Shown here: in pieces, positions 1 to 8,091 of the stretch
Layout of the letters: each line of letters opens with the position of its first letter
Position numbering within the stretch: the stretch's first letter is position 1
Assembly: GCA_050747825.1 (NCBI GenBank)
Contig: JBOGJG010000038.1
Coordinates: forward strand, 1-36,482
Source: JBOGJG01 sp050747825
GTDB taxonomy: Bacteria; Acidobacteriota; UBA6911; RPQK01; JBOGJG01
Direction of reading: 5' to 3'
Length of the DNA stretch: 36,482 bases
The notes under the pieces: generated by a model
Seen by the model: only the letters and a program-made list of their open reading frames with translations
Told to the model about the DNA's origin: nothing
The model's database searches: none
Made by a program: the position numbers and the translations under genes

Positions 1-35
1 GCGGTCAGTGGTCAGCGGTCAGCGGTCAGCGGTCG
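1..35. repeat. Heptamer microrepeat CGGTCAG
   Basis: About five tandem copies of CGGTCAG (one variant, TGGTCAG) fill the first 35 bases. The reverse complement, CTGACCG, forms the long array at the right end of the window, so the two ends carry the same word in opposite orientation. No gene signal is seen here. It lies 25 bases before the tgt start codon. Confidence 0.85.
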
Positions 36-60
36 CCCGTGCTACCATGCACCTTCGTCT

Positions 61-1188
61 ATGCCATTTGCTTTCTCTGTCACTCACGCTGATCCTTGCT
101 CCGGTGCCCGCTGCGGGCTTCTGAGGACGGGCAGAGGCGAGATCGAGACGCCGGTGTTCATGCCGGTGGGAACGGCCGGGACGGTGAAGGCCCTGCCTCA
201 TGAACTCCTTGAGCAACTGAACGCCTCCATTATCCTGTGCAACACCTATCATCTTTATCTGCGTCCGGGAGAGCAGATCATCAATCAGTTCGGTGGCCTT
301 CACCGGTTTATCTCCTGGAGCAGGCCGATCCTGACTGACAGTGGTGGATTCCAGGTCTTCAGCCACCAGGCCCTGCGCAAGATCAGCGAGGAGGGAGTAG
401 AGTTTCAGTCTCATCTGGACGGCAGCTATCACTTCTTGTCTCCGGAGCGCTCGATCGAAATCCAGAGGACGCTGGGTTCCGACATCATCATGTCATTCGA
501 CGAGTGCACTCCCTACCCGGTAACCGAGCGGGAAGCTCGCGAGTCCATGTTGCGCTCGATGCGCTGGGCACAAAGGTGCCGGCAGGCTCTGGGAGGTGTC
601 GCTCAAACTGAAAGCCAGGCCCTCTTCGGGATTGTTCAGGGAAGCATGTTCCTGGACCTGCGCAAGGAGAGCCTGGAGCTATTGAGTGAGCTAGACCTGC
701 CGGGATTGGCCCTGGGAGGCTTCAGCGTAGGGGAGCCGAAGCTCCTCATGTATGAAGTGGTCGCACGCCTGGGAGACACCATGCCGCCAGGCAAACTGCG
801 CTATCTGATGGGAGTAGGCACGCCCCTCGATATTATCTTCAGCGTCCGGCAGGGGATCGATATGTTCGACTGCGTGCTCCCTACTCGCAATGCGCGCAAT
901 GGAATGCTTTTTACCTCGGCCGGCAAAGTGCGCATCAAGAACACCCGCTACAGCAATGATGAAAGCCCTCCGGACCCCGACTGCGCATGCCTTGTATGCC
1001 GGAGATATTCGCGGGCTTACCTGCGCCACCTATTTATTTCCGGCGAGATACTTTCCTCCGTTCTCAACACTTATCATAATGTCTATTTCTACCTCCAGTT
1101 AATGCGCCAGATCCGCGGGAGCATCAGGGATAATCGGCTTGCCGATCTGGAAAGGAAATTTCAGGAGCAATATACTGAAGGCGATTGA
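61..1188 (+). CDS. tgt: tRNA-guanine transglycosylase (queuine tRNA-ribosyltransferase)
   Basis: Exchanges guanine-34 in the anticodon of Asp, Asn, His and Tyr tRNAs for preQ1, the committed step of queuosine insertion, in the cytoplasm. Its 375 residues equal the length of the E. coli enzyme. Visible signatures are TPVFMPVGTAGTVK near the N-terminus, DSGGFQVFS with the general acid/base Asp (about residue 93), the FDCVLPTRNARNG segment carrying the nucleophilic Asp (about 269), and the zinc site C-x-C-x2-C followed by a distant His near residues 308-340. The ATG at 61 gives the normal family N-terminus; no good Shine-Dalgarno is seen and the upstream sequence is microrepeat. In many bacteria tgt is directly followed by yajC-secD-secF; here the order is kept but a 308-bp repeat region intervenes. 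Confidence 0.97.
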   Translation: MPFAFSVTHADPCSGARCGLLRTGRGEIETPVFMPVGTAGTVKALPHELLEQLNASIILCNTYHLYLRPGEQIINQFGGLHRFISWSRPILTDSGGFQVFSHQALRKISEEGVEFQSHLDGSYHFLSPERSIEIQRTLGSDIIMSFDECTPYPVTEREARESMLRSMRWAQRCRQALGGVAQTESQALFGIVQGSMFLDLRKESLELLSELDLPGLALGGFSVGEPKLLMYEVVARLGDTMPPGKLRYLMGVGTPLDIIFSVRQGIDMFDCVLPTRNARNGMLFTSAGKVRIKNTRYSNDESPPDPDCACLVCRRYSRAYLRHLFISGEILSSVLNTYHNVYFYLQLMRQIRGSIRDNRLADLERKFQEQYTEGD

Positions 1189-1198
1189 AATTTGGTAT

Positions 1199-1496
1199 AG
1201 TTCTGTGGTTCTTTGGCTTCTGGGTCGCTCGGGTCATTTGATCCGAGAAAGTAAACGACCACCGCCAAAGGCGATGGCTTTACCCCGTGCCGCTGACCGG
1301 CTGATGCTAACCGCTAACCGCAAACCGCTAACCGCTGACCAACTTCGGACTGGTCAGCGAGCAGTAAGCCAGGGTAGCGAGCCGGGGTCAGTGGTCAGCC
1401 ATGGTACAGGCAAAGCCCACGGCACATCACCACCATCACAGACGGTGGGATTTTATGCTTGACTAAAGAACCAAGGAACCAAAGAACTAAAGAACC
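1199..1496. repeat. Nested inverted-repeat region between tgt and yajC
   Basis: This fills the 308-bp gap between tgt and yajC; I find no credible gene in it. Bases 1199-1216 are an inverted copy of 1471-1488 (16 of 18 positions complementary), and weaker complementarity extends to 1226 and 1461. Inside lie degenerate heptamers (CTGACCG, CTAACCG, CAAACCG) from about 1292 to 1340, and their inverse words (TGGTCAG, GGTCAG) from 1351 to 1398. The centre is a perfect 9-bp stem, 1333-1341 with 1351-1359, around a 9-base loop. It resembles a miniature palindromic element or an accreted microrepeat tract. No transposase and no clear target duplication are seen. Confidence 0.6.
1465..1496 (+). repeat. 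Four 8-bp tandem units directly abutting the yajC start
   Basis: AAAGAACC, AAGGAACC, AAAGAACT and AAAGAACC follow one another without a gap and end at base 1496; the yajC ATG is 1497. The second unit contains AGGA, but about 20 bases from the start, which is too far for a normal ribosome-binding site. The tract is therefore the whole proximal leader of yajC. Confidence 0.8.
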
Positions 1497-1820
1497 ATGC
1501 AACACCCTTTCCTTGCGCAACAGACACCCGCCAATCCAGTGGATATGTTTGCGGGCTTTCTCCCCATTATCCTCATTCTGGTGATCTTCTATTTATTGAT
1601 TTATCGCCCGATGAAGAGCAGGCAGAGAAAGCTGGAAGCCATGATTGCCAATTTGAAAAATGGAGACAAGGTCATTACCAATGGGGGGATTTACGGGACG
1701 GTGGTCAGCATCAAAGACAACGCCCTGCTGCTGAGAGTGGCAGATCAGGTGAAAATTGAAGTCGCCAAAAACGCAATTGCTTCGCTGCAAGCGCCGGGCC
1801 AAGATACTCCTCCGAGTTAA
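1497..1820 (+). CDS. yajC: Preprotein translocase accessory subunit YajC
   Basis: YajC is a single-span inner-membrane protein that associates with SecDF-YidC and the SecYEG channel. The 107 residues match the usual family size. A short periplasmic N-terminus is followed by a membrane helix at about residues 18-36 (FLPIILILVIFYLLIYRP), then the cytoplasmic YajC domain with the conserved RPMKSRQRK stretch and the GDKVITNGGIYGTV core at about 57-70. secD follows after 18 bases, so yajC-secD-secF are very probably one transcript. The start codon is preceded directly by an 8-bp repeat tract and has no normal Shine-Dalgarno. Confidence 0.95.
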   Translation: MQHPFLAQQTPANPVDMFAGFLPIILILVIFYLLIYRPMKSRQRKLEAMIANLKNGDKVITNGGIYGTVVSIKDNALLLRVADQVKIEVAKNAIASLQAPGQDTPPS

Positions 1821-1838
1821 ATTTAGTTTTCAAAATTC

Positions 1839-3422
1839 ATGAAAAAGAATCTTCAGTTTCGAATAGTTATTATCCTTATCATTTTAGGGGCAAGCATTTT
1901 CCTGTTTTACCCTCCGTCCGACAAGATCAACCTGGGCCTGGATCTCAAAGGGGGTATCCACCTGGTGCTGCAGGTCAACACCCAGGAAGCCATTGAGGCC
2001 GAAATCCGCCAGTTCCGGGATCAGCTTGAAGTACAGCTTCGGGAGGAAAACGTTTCGTTCAAGGAAACGCGGGTTACCGAAGACCTGGGAATCGAGATCC
2101 TGGGAGTGCCGGAAGACGGTCAGGAGGTCGCAGAGAACGTTCTCGACAATTACACCGGCAGCTGGAGTTACGATCAGAGTTTCGGGGCCGGGACGGTTGA
2201 TTTCTCCATTGAGATGAATTCCGGCTACCGCAACCAATTGGCCGACCTGACAGTCAGGCAAGCTCGGGAAACCATTCAGAACCGCGTCGATCAGTATGGA
2301 GTCGCCGAGCCAACCATTACCACTTACGGCGGTGGAGACGTCCAGGACCAGATTATCGTGGAACTTCCAGGCGTGGACGATCCGAGCCGGGTGATAAACC
2401 TGATAAAGAGCACCGCTCAACTGGGATTGAAACTGGTTCACCCGACCCAGGGGGGGCCCTATCCGACCCGGGAGACGGCGCTGCAGGCTTTTAATGGAGT
2501 GCTTCCTGAGGATTATGAGTTGCTGCCCTATCGGGGCGATGAAACTCAGGGTCAGACCAGCTATCTGCTGGTTCGCAAGGCCGCTTCCATCACGGGACGG
2601 CATCTGAAAAATGCCCGCCGCTCGCAGGATCAATTCACGAGCCGGTCTGAGGTCGTATTCTTTCTGAATCCGGATGGGGTTGAGCTCTTCAGCCAGGCAA
2701 CTCGGGACAATGTAGGCAGTCAACTGGCGATTGTCCTGGACGATGAGGTGGTTTCGGCCCCCAATATCGAGGAGGAAATCAGCACGGAATCAGCGCGCAT
2801 TCACGGCAATTTTACTCCTGAAGAAGCGGAAGATCTGGCTTTGACGCTGCGTTCGGGCGCGCTTCCCGCCTCTATTCGGATTCTGCAGAACCGGATTGTC
2901 GGACCATCTCTGGGACTGGACTCGATCAGGAGTGGAGTCCAGGCTTCCATTCTGGGCATGGTGCTGGTTGTGCTGATGATGCTGGTGATCTACCGGGGCG
3001 CCGCGGTGAATGCCGTCATCTGTCTGGTCCTGAATCTGCTGCTCCTGCTGGCCGTATTGGCCTCCTTCGAAGCCACCCTGACTTTGCCGGGAATCGCCGG
3101 GATTATTCTCACCATCGGTATGGCGATCGATGCCAACATTTTGATCTTTGAAAGGATCAAGGAGGAACTTGGCCTGGGAAAAACAGTGAGAAACGCTGTC
3201 GAGGCGGGCTTCGGCCGCGTTTTCACGACCATCCTGGATACGAACTTGACGACCTTTATAGCGGCCCTCTTCCTCTTTCAGTTCGGAACAGGGCCCATCA
3301 GGGGCTTTGCCGTCACGCTCGCTGCCGGTCTGCTGGCCAATATCTTTACGGCGACTTTCGTCTCGCGGACTCTCTTTAGCCTGCTGCTTCGCAATCGCCA
3401 GGTGGAAAAATTATCGATCTAG
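1839..3422 (+). CDS. secD: Protein translocase subunit SecD
   Basis: SecD, with SecF, uses the proton gradient to pull preproteins out of the Sec channel on the periplasmic side. The 527 residues fall within the SecD range. There is one N-terminal membrane helix (about 8-24), then the LGLDLKGG motif (32-39) that opens the first periplasmic domain. A large periplasmic region includes PxEIQNRV-like and ELPGV segments. Five C-terminal helices begin near residue 370, with GMAIDANILIFERIKEE in the RND-type core. secF begins 40 bases downstream. The start is weakly supported by ribosome-binding sequence, but the N-terminus aligns with the family pattern. Confidence 0.96.
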   Translation: MKKNLQFRIVIILIILGASIFLFYPPSDKINLGLDLKGGIHLVLQVNTQEAIEAEIRQFRDQLEVQLREENVSFKETRVTEDLGIEILGVPEDGQEVAENVLDNYTGSWSYDQSFGAGTVDFSIEMNSGYRNQLADLTVRQARETIQNRVDQYGVAEPTITTYGGGDVQDQIIVELPGVDDPSRVINLIKSTAQLGLKLVHPTQGGPYPTRETALQAFNGVLPEDYELLPYRGDETQGQTSYLLVRKAASITGRHLKNARRSQDQFTSRSEVVFFLNPDGVELFSQATRDNVGSQLAIVLDDEVVSAPNIEEEISTESARIHGNFTPEEAEDLALTLRSGALPASIRILQNRIVGPSLGLDSIRSGVQASILGMVLVVLMMLVIYRGAAVNAVICLVLNLLLLLAVLASFEATLTLPGIAGIILTIGMAIDANILIFERIKEELGLGKTVRNAVEAGFGRVFTTILDTNLTTFIAALFLFQFGTGPIRGFAVTLAAGLLANIFTATFVSRTLFSLLLRNRQVEKLSI

Positions 3423-3462
3423 GGAACTAATCCAATCATTCGGAGACCAATACCAAGCTGAT

Positions 3463-4650
3463 ATGTATATCGTAAAGAACCCCAATTTCAACTGGTTGGG
3501 TAAGAAGTGGTTTTTTATCGGCGTGTCGTTGATCCTTGTAATGGCAGGCTCAATCTCGCTGATGGTCAGAGGCCTCAATCTGGGGGTGGACTTTACCGGC
3601 GGCACCCTTGTTTTTGCGAAGTTCCGGGAACAGCCGGATATCGGGCGTATTCGCAGCGCTTTGTCCGAAGCGGGCCTGCAGGTCGAGCAGGTTAACCTAT
3701 TTGGCGAACTGTCGGATAACGAGGTCCAGATTCGGATGGCCACTATCGCCAGCGAAGAAGCGCAGGATCTGAGTCTCGAGAGCAATCAGGTCGTCGAGGC
3801 GCTGAGAAGCGAATACGGCGCCGCTTCCGGGGAATCCAAGGGCATCGATTTGAATGTGATCCCCCGCAGCGAGCTGGCTAATCAGCTCCAAAGGCTCGAT
3901 CCCGAGAATTTGCGCGATCAAAGCTCGGTGACTGACTTAACCCAACATTATGAGGCGCTCGCCACTCGCCTCACGGATTATCGGACCACTCACGGCGGCA
4001 TTATTGAAGACTTCTCTGAATTAGAGCAGATCGATCTTCCTGGCCAGGTATTGAGCGCTCTCCAGGAAAACTTCCATCTGGGAGAGCTTCACATTATCAG
4101 CGTGGAGAGCGTTGGTCCCAAAGTCGGGCAGGAAATGAAGGATCGCGCCCTTAACGCCATTCTTTTTTCCTTGCTGGGCATGCTGGTGTACATAGCGTTC
4201 CGCTTTCGTCCTATCTTTGGGCTGGCCGCCATTGTTGCCATTTTCCATGACGTTTTCATCACACTGGCGGTCTTCTCTTTGACTCACAAGGAAATCTCGC
4301 TGACGGTAATAGCGGCCCTGTTGACGCTGGTAGGCTATTCAATTAACGATACTATTGTTATCTTTGATCGTGTAAGAGAGAACCTGCTGACCATGCGCCG
4401 TACTGATATGGCCTCGGTGATCAACACCAGCATCAATCAAACGCTGAACCGGACCATTCTCACTTCAGGCGGAACTTTATTGGCTGTTTCGGCTCTATAC
4501 TTATTAGGTGGGGAAGTGCTCAGCGGTTTTTCTTTCGCGCTGTTAATCGGTATAATAGTGGGCACTTACTCTTCAATTGCAATTGCAAGCCCCATTGTCC
4601 TCTGGTGGCAGAATTACCAGCAGAAAAAGAAGGCCCATGTACGCGCCTGA
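3463..4650 (+). CDS. secF: Protein translocase subunit SecF
   Basis: Partner of SecD in the proton-driven export motor of the inner membrane. I start it at the ATG at 3463 (MYIVKNPNFNWLGKKW), which gives 395 residues and places the first helix where SecF has it; the open frame continues upstream inside secD. Visible marks are LNLGVDFTGGTL after helix 1, a periplasmic segment longer than in E. coli SecF (323 residues), and the C-terminal helices with FHDVFITLA, SINDTIVIFDRVREN and LNRTILTSGGT. A hydrophilic basic tail (QQKKKAH) ends the protein. It closes the yajC-secD-secF unit. Confidence 0.95.
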   Translation: MYIVKNPNFNWLGKKWFFIGVSLILVMAGSISLMVRGLNLGVDFTGGTLVFAKFREQPDIGRIRSALSEAGLQVEQVNLFGELSDNEVQIRMATIASEEAQDLSLESNQVVEALRSEYGAASGESKGIDLNVIPRSELANQLQRLDPENLRDQSSVTDLTQHYEALATRLTDYRTTHGGIIEDFSELEQIDLPGQVLSALQENFHLGELHIISVESVGPKVGQEMKDRALNAILFSLLGMLVYIAFRFRPIFGLAAIVAIFHDVFITLAVFSLTHKEISLTVIAALLTLVGYSINDTIVIFDRVRENLLTMRRTDMASVINTSINQTLNRTILTSGGTLLAVSALYLLGGEVLSGFSFALLIGIIVGTYSSIAIASPIVLWWQNYQQKKKAHVRA

Positions 4651-4702
4651 AATTGAGGATCTGGGGGCAGTTTTGAGGGAGGCTGAAAATTAATTCATTA
4701 TC

Positions 4703-4732
4703 TTGACTCAACTCTGAGGTGGGTAGTAACAT
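4703..4732 (+). promoter_or_regulatory. Candidate sigma-70-like promoter for the tonB operon
   Basis: TTGACT (4703-4708) lies 18 bases before TAACAT (4727-4732), in the 151-bp gap between secF and tonB. The -35 matches the consensus at 5 of 6 positions and the -10 at 4 of 6. The position, about 70 bases before the start codon, is reasonable. This is pattern matching only. Confidence 0.3.
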
Positions 4733-4801
4733 CGCCCCGCTGCCGAGCCTGCCTAAGTTTTCGTAATCTCGGAGTCAGGATAGGAAAGGAAGCGAAACAA
4801 A

Positions 4802-5551
4802 ATGTTTGATAATTTAATCGAGTCGTCTTCAGGCCGCCAGGCAAGAGTGAGAAGCACGTTCCTTATTTCCTTTCTTATTCACGCGATCGTCCTCGTGCTG
4901 CTGGTCGTTATTCCGCTCATTTACTTTGAGACGTTGTCTGAAGAAGAATTTCTCACTTATTTAGCGGCTCCGCCGCCGCCGCCGCCCCCGCCGCCGCCGC
5001 CACCGCCGCCGGCCGCGCCAGTACAGCAGCCTAAGGTACAGGTGGTTAAGCTGGATCCGAACCAGTTCCAGGCACCCACTGAGATTCCCAAGGAAATTCC
5101 GCCGCCCATGGAAGATATTCCAAGCGTATCGAATCTTTCATCCTTGAGCGGCGTTTCCGGAGGCGTTCCCGGGGGTATAGTAGGAGGCGTTCCGGGAGGC
5201 GTCCCGGGAGGTGTCATCGGAGGAGTGACGGGCGCTCCGCCGCCCCCGCCGAAAAAGCCCAAGGAGCCTCTCCGTGTAGGTGGACAGGTCCAGGAGTCGA
5301 AACTCATTAATCGAGTTGAACCTGAATACCCGGAACTGGCCAAGCGAGCGCGGGTCCAGGGAGTCGTCATTCTTCAAGTCACTGTTGACGAGACAGGGAA
5401 CGTGGCGGAAGTGAAAGTCATCCGTGGTCATCCGCTGCTCAATCAGGCTGCTCAGAGCGCAGTCCAGCAGTGGAGATATTCGCCGACCAAGTTAAACAAT
5501 GAGCCTGTACCCGTTATCGCTACGGTTACAGTCAGATTCGTGCTCAGGTGA
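4802..5551 (+). CDS. tonB: Energy transducer TonB
   Basis: TonB couples the ExbB-ExbD motor in the inner membrane to outer-membrane receptors. It has 249 residues. There is a cytoplasmic N-terminus and an anchor helix at about 20-41. A proline-rich linker includes 14 consecutive prolines (57-70), followed by a flexible Gly-Val-Pro-Gly-Gly repeat section (about 118-140). The C-terminal TonB domain (about 165-249) includes PEYPELAKRARVQGVV, a Val-Asp-Glu-Thr-Gly turn and QQWRYSP. A good AAAGGAAG site lies 11 bases before the ATG. Polyproline this long normally requires elongation factor P. The Gly-Val-Pro section is a style I associate with Acidobacteriota. It heads an operon with exbB and two exbD genes. 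Confidence 0.93.
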   Translation: MFDNLIESSSGRQARVRSTFLISFLIHAIVLVLLVVIPLIYFETLSEEEFLTYLAAPPPPPPPPPPPPPPAAPVQQPKVQVVKLDPNQFQAPTEIPKEIPPPMEDIPSVSNLSSLSGVSGGVPGGIVGGVPGGVPGGVIGGVTGAPPPPPKKPKEPLRVGGQVQESKLINRVEPEYPELAKRARVQGVVILQVTVDETGNVAEVKVIRGHPLLNQAAQSAVQQWRYSPTKLNNEPVPVIATVTVRFVLR

Positions 5552-5586
5552 TTCACGCTATTTAAACTAAAGATGGAGGACAGGAT

Positions 5587-6273
5587 ATGGAACTAGGTTT
5601 TGTCGAAATGTGGGAGGCGTCAGGGAATCTGGCGAAAGCCGTCATTATCATGCTGATCATGATGTCCATCTGGTCGATCGGCATCATGATTGAACGCCTG
5701 ATCACGTACAAAAAGGCCAGAAAACAGTCCCAGGAGTTTGCTCCTGCTGTCGCCGACGCCTTGAGGAGGGGTAACATACAGGAGGCTATTGAAATCGCAG
5801 AGCAGTTTAATCGCAGCCACCTGGCTAAAGTAGTCCACGCCGGCTTGCAGGAATTTCAGGCTCACGAGAGTTCATCCCTGATTCCGGGTGAAACGATTGA
5901 AGCTTCGCGAAGGGCCTGTGATCGGGCCACAGCCATTGAAACCGAAAGCCTGAAAAGAGGGCTGGGATCTCTGGCGACCATCGGAAGCACGGCTGTGTTC
6001 GTCGGCCTTTTTGGCACCACGGTCGGTATCATCAACGCTTTCGCGGGGATGGCCGGCGGTGAAGATACCGGATTGGCGGCCGTAGCGGGAGGAATTTCCG
6101 AGGCGCTGATCGCTACCGCCTTTGGTCTTTTCGTGGCGGTTCCGGCCGTTTGGATGTACAACTATTTCACGGGAAAGATCGAGTCCTTCATTGTGGAAAT
6201 GGATAATTCCTCCTCAGAGTTAATTGACTATTTCCTGAAGCGCAGATCTCAAAAGACCGCCAAAGTCGGATAG
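5587..6273 (+). CDS. exbB: MotA/TolQ/ExbB proton channel protein
   Basis: ExbB is the pentameric scaffold of the TonB energising motor in the inner membrane. The 228 residues fit the family. There is a first helix at about 13-33 (IIMLIMMSIWSIGIMI), a long cytoplasmic region, and then the conserved pair of helices containing LATIGSTAVFVGLFGTTVG and GISEALIATAFGLFVAVPA, which line the proton path. A GGAGGA sequence sits six bases before the ATG. It lies 35 bases after tonB and 13 before the first exbD, in the usual order. A TolQ role is possible on sequence alone, but the neighbouring TonB favours ExbB. Confidence 0.93.
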   Translation: MELGFVEMWEASGNLAKAVIIMLIMMSIWSIGIMIERLITYKKARKQSQEFAPAVADALRRGNIQEAIEIAEQFNRSHLAKVVHAGLQEFQAHESSSLIPGETIEASRRACDRATAIETESLKRGLGSLATIGSTAVFVGLFGTTVGIINAFAGMAGGEDTGLAAVAGGISEALIATAFGLFVAVPAVWMYNYFTGKIESFIVEMDNSSSELIDYFLKRRSQKTAKVG

Positions 6274-6286
6274 CGGAGGAAGTAAT

Positions 6287-6724
6287 ATGGGAATGAGCGC
6301 TGGTGGGGGGGCAAGCATTAGCTCCGTTCAGTCGGATATCAATGTCACGCCCATGGCGGATATCATGCTGGTGTTGCTGATCATCTTCATGATCACCACG
6401 CCGCTTTTGCAGGAAGGAATCCTCGTCAACAAAGCGAAGGCTGCAAACGCTCAGGAGGAACCGCTGGTCGATGCAGAGAATGCGACCATGGTTACGATCA
6501 CGCGTGATCAACTGGTGTACATCAATTCGGAAGCGGTTGCCGAGAGTGACCTGATTGAAAGCTTTTCGGACCGCATCGCGGCCGCGCCCGACTTGCCGCT
6601 GTTTATCAAGGGCGATGTGGCGACGCCTTATGCGAAAGTGGTTCTCGTAATCAATCAGGCTCGCGAAGCCGGATATGAGCGGATCGGTCTGCTCGTAGAC
6701 CGCGAACGAGAGGGGGTACAATAA
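6287..6724 (+). CDS. exbD: Biopolymer transporter ExbD (first copy)
   Basis: ExbD forms the rotor-like dimer inside the ExbB pore. The 145-residue protein has a short cytoplasmic N-terminus, then SDINVTPMADIMLVLLIIFM. The proton-carrying Asp is residue 25, the same number as in E. coli ExbD. A periplasmic C-terminal domain follows. A GGAGGAAG site precedes the ATG. The second exbD begins one base after its stop codon, so the two are translationally linked. The copies differ strongly after the membrane helix, suggesting a heterodimer or separate partners rather than a recent duplication. Confidence 0.92.
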   Translation: MGMSAGGGASISSVQSDINVTPMADIMLVLLIIFMITTPLLQEGILVNKAKAANAQEEPLVDAENATMVTITRDQLVYINSEAVAESDLIESFSDRIAAAPDLPLFIKGDVATPYAKVVLVINQAREAGYERIGLLVDREREGVQ

Positions 6725-6725
6725 T

Positions 6726-7145
6726 ATGGGAATGGCAGTACGTGGCTCAGGGAAAGCCAAATCGGACATCAATGTCACACCCTATATCGATATCCTGCTG
6801 GTTCTTTTGATCATTTTTATGGTGATTCAGCCGACGGCGCAATATGACCTGGATGCCCGCATCCCTCAAAAACCGCCTGAAGATATCCCGGAAAACGTGA
6901 TCATCAAATCTGACGCCATCGTTGTGTCGATCGCCTCTGACGGCACCCTGCGGATCAATCAGGATCCTGTCGCTCTGGACCAGTTAGGCTCGCGTCTGTT
7001 CGATGTGTACGCCGCTCGCGCCAATAAGAACTTGTTCATTCAGGGCCATGGCGAGCTTCCCTTTGGGGACGTCATCAGGGTCGTCGATATCGCCAAGGGC
7101 GCCGGAGTCGGAGACATCGGACTCCTGCTGCCCGGAGGCCAGTAG
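6726..7145 (+). CDS. exbD: Biopolymer transporter ExbD (second copy)
   Basis: A second ExbD/TolR-family protein of 139 residues. The transmembrane signature SDINVTPYIDILLVLLIIFM places the essential Asp at residue 22. The remainder is a periplasmic domain ending in GVGDIGLLLPGG. It starts one base after the first exbD stop. Paired exbD genes behind one exbB are common in several Gram-negative phyla and often serve dedicated TonB systems; which receptor is served cannot be told here because no TonB-dependent receptor lies in the window. Confidence 0.92.
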   Translation: MGMAVRGSGKAKSDINVTPYIDILLVLLIIFMVIQPTAQYDLDARIPQKPPEDIPENVIIKSDAIVVSIASDGTLRINQDPVALDQLGSRLFDVYAARANKNLFIQGHGELPFGDVIRVVDIAKGAGVGDIGLLLPGGQ

Positions 7146-7184
7146 GCGGCAGCCGGTGGAGGCTAATAAATAGATGGAGGCACA

Positions 7185-7973
7185 ATGTCTTATCGGACAA
7201 AGAACTTAGCTGTTGTGGCGGCAGTTCTGATTACGCTGGTGATGACAGGCTGTAGAACATTCGACCTGCTCAGGGCCAGAGATCAATTGAATAAGGGTGT
7301 AACAGCCTACGAAGCAAAGCGGTATCCGGAGGCAGGGGAGCATTTCCAGAGGTCCATTGAATTGGATCCCAACTTGACTCATGCCTATCTCTACCTGGCG
7401 GCAACTTACCGGGCCCAATTTGTTCCCGGCGCCCAGAGCGAGGAGAACCTGCAGGCGGCTCAGCGTGCGATTGCAAGTTACCAAGAGGTCCTGGAGAAGG
7501 ATCCGACCAACGAAAGCGCCATGGCCAGCATCGCCAACATTCACTCGGGACTGGAAAACTATGAGGAAGCGAAGAAGTGGTATCGCAAGCGTGCTGAAGT
7601 AGATCCGGTCGATCCGGAGCCCTGGTATGGAATCGCCACGGTTAACTGGCAGCTCGCCTATGATGAAACCGGCCGGACCGGTGAGAACGTCGAGAATCTC
7701 AGCGAAGAAAAGAAGGTCGAAGTAAGCCAGTTGGTTGAGGAAGGGATTACTTCGCTGCAGAAGGCGCTCGAACTCAACCCTCAGTACTTCGAAGCGATGG
7801 AATACCTGAATCTGCTCTACCGGGAAAAAGCTAAACTGGCCGAAAATGAAGAAGAGCACGACAAATGGCGGCGTGAGGCTGACAAGCTGGCCTTGCAGGC
7901 TTTGGAACTGAAGCGTAAGCAGGCAGCCGAGGCTGAAGCGGCTCGGAATCAGCCCTTTCAGCCGGCGCCTTAA
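7185..7973 (+). CDS. TPR-repeat lipoprotein of the TonB operon
   Basis: A 262-residue lipoprotein. The signal sequence is hydrophobic and ends in the lipobox MTGC (Cys at residue 23), predicting an acylated protein facing the periplasm. The mature part is helical with several tetratricopeptide repeats (GVTAYEAKRYPEAGEHFQRS, then repeats ending in ELDPNL, EKDPTN, EVDPVDPEPW and ELNPQY), followed by a charged helical tail rich in Lys, Glu and Ala. The ATG at 7185 has a GGAGG-type site. The gene lies 39 bases after the second exbD and appears co-transcribed. TPR proteins act as scaffolds; a role assembling the Ton or an outer-membrane complex is inference from position only. Confidence 0.85.
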   Translation: MSYRTKNLAVVAAVLITLVMTGCRTFDLLRARDQLNKGVTAYEAKRYPEAGEHFQRSIELDPNLTHAYLYLAATYRAQFVPGAQSEENLQAAQRAIASYQEVLEKDPTNESAMASIANIHSGLENYEEAKKWYRKRAEVDPVDPEPWYGIATVNWQLAYDETGRTGENVENLSEEKKVEVSQLVEEGITSLQKALELNPQYFEAMEYLNLLYREKAKLAENEEEHDKWRREADKLALQALELKRKQAAEAEAARNQPFQPAP

Positions 7974-8091
7974 GGCTAGTGCGGCTGTTGTCCGGCCGCT
8001 CTGTGCTCGCGTCTCGCAGCAAGCAACCTCTCCTCCCGATCCTCGTCTCACTAAGTGATAATATAAATCTGCGCGCGCCAAGCGTTGACCC

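Noticed and set aside
1..35. A CRISPR array at the left or right end
   Set aside because: The repeats are 7-8 bp and contiguous without spacers, and no cas gene is present.
1139..1462. A 107-codon frame in the tgt-yajC gap
   Set aside because: Made of repeat-derived sequence with no family resemblance and overlapping the end of tgt.
1199..1496. An insertion sequence between tgt and yajC
   Set aside because: There are inverted arms but no transposase frame and no clear target duplication, so I call it only a repeat region.
3307..3462. A longer SecF starting inside secD
   Set aside because: The extra 52 residues are hydrophilic and unlike SecF; the ATG at 3463 gives the family N-terminus.
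4957..5370. A glycine-rich minus-strand frame opposite tonB
   Set aside because: It is the complement of the proline codons of TonB and has no features of its own.
7974..8091. A terminator after the TPR lipoprotein gene
   Set aside because: A short GCGGC/GCCGC stem exists but no T-run follows, so support is too weak.
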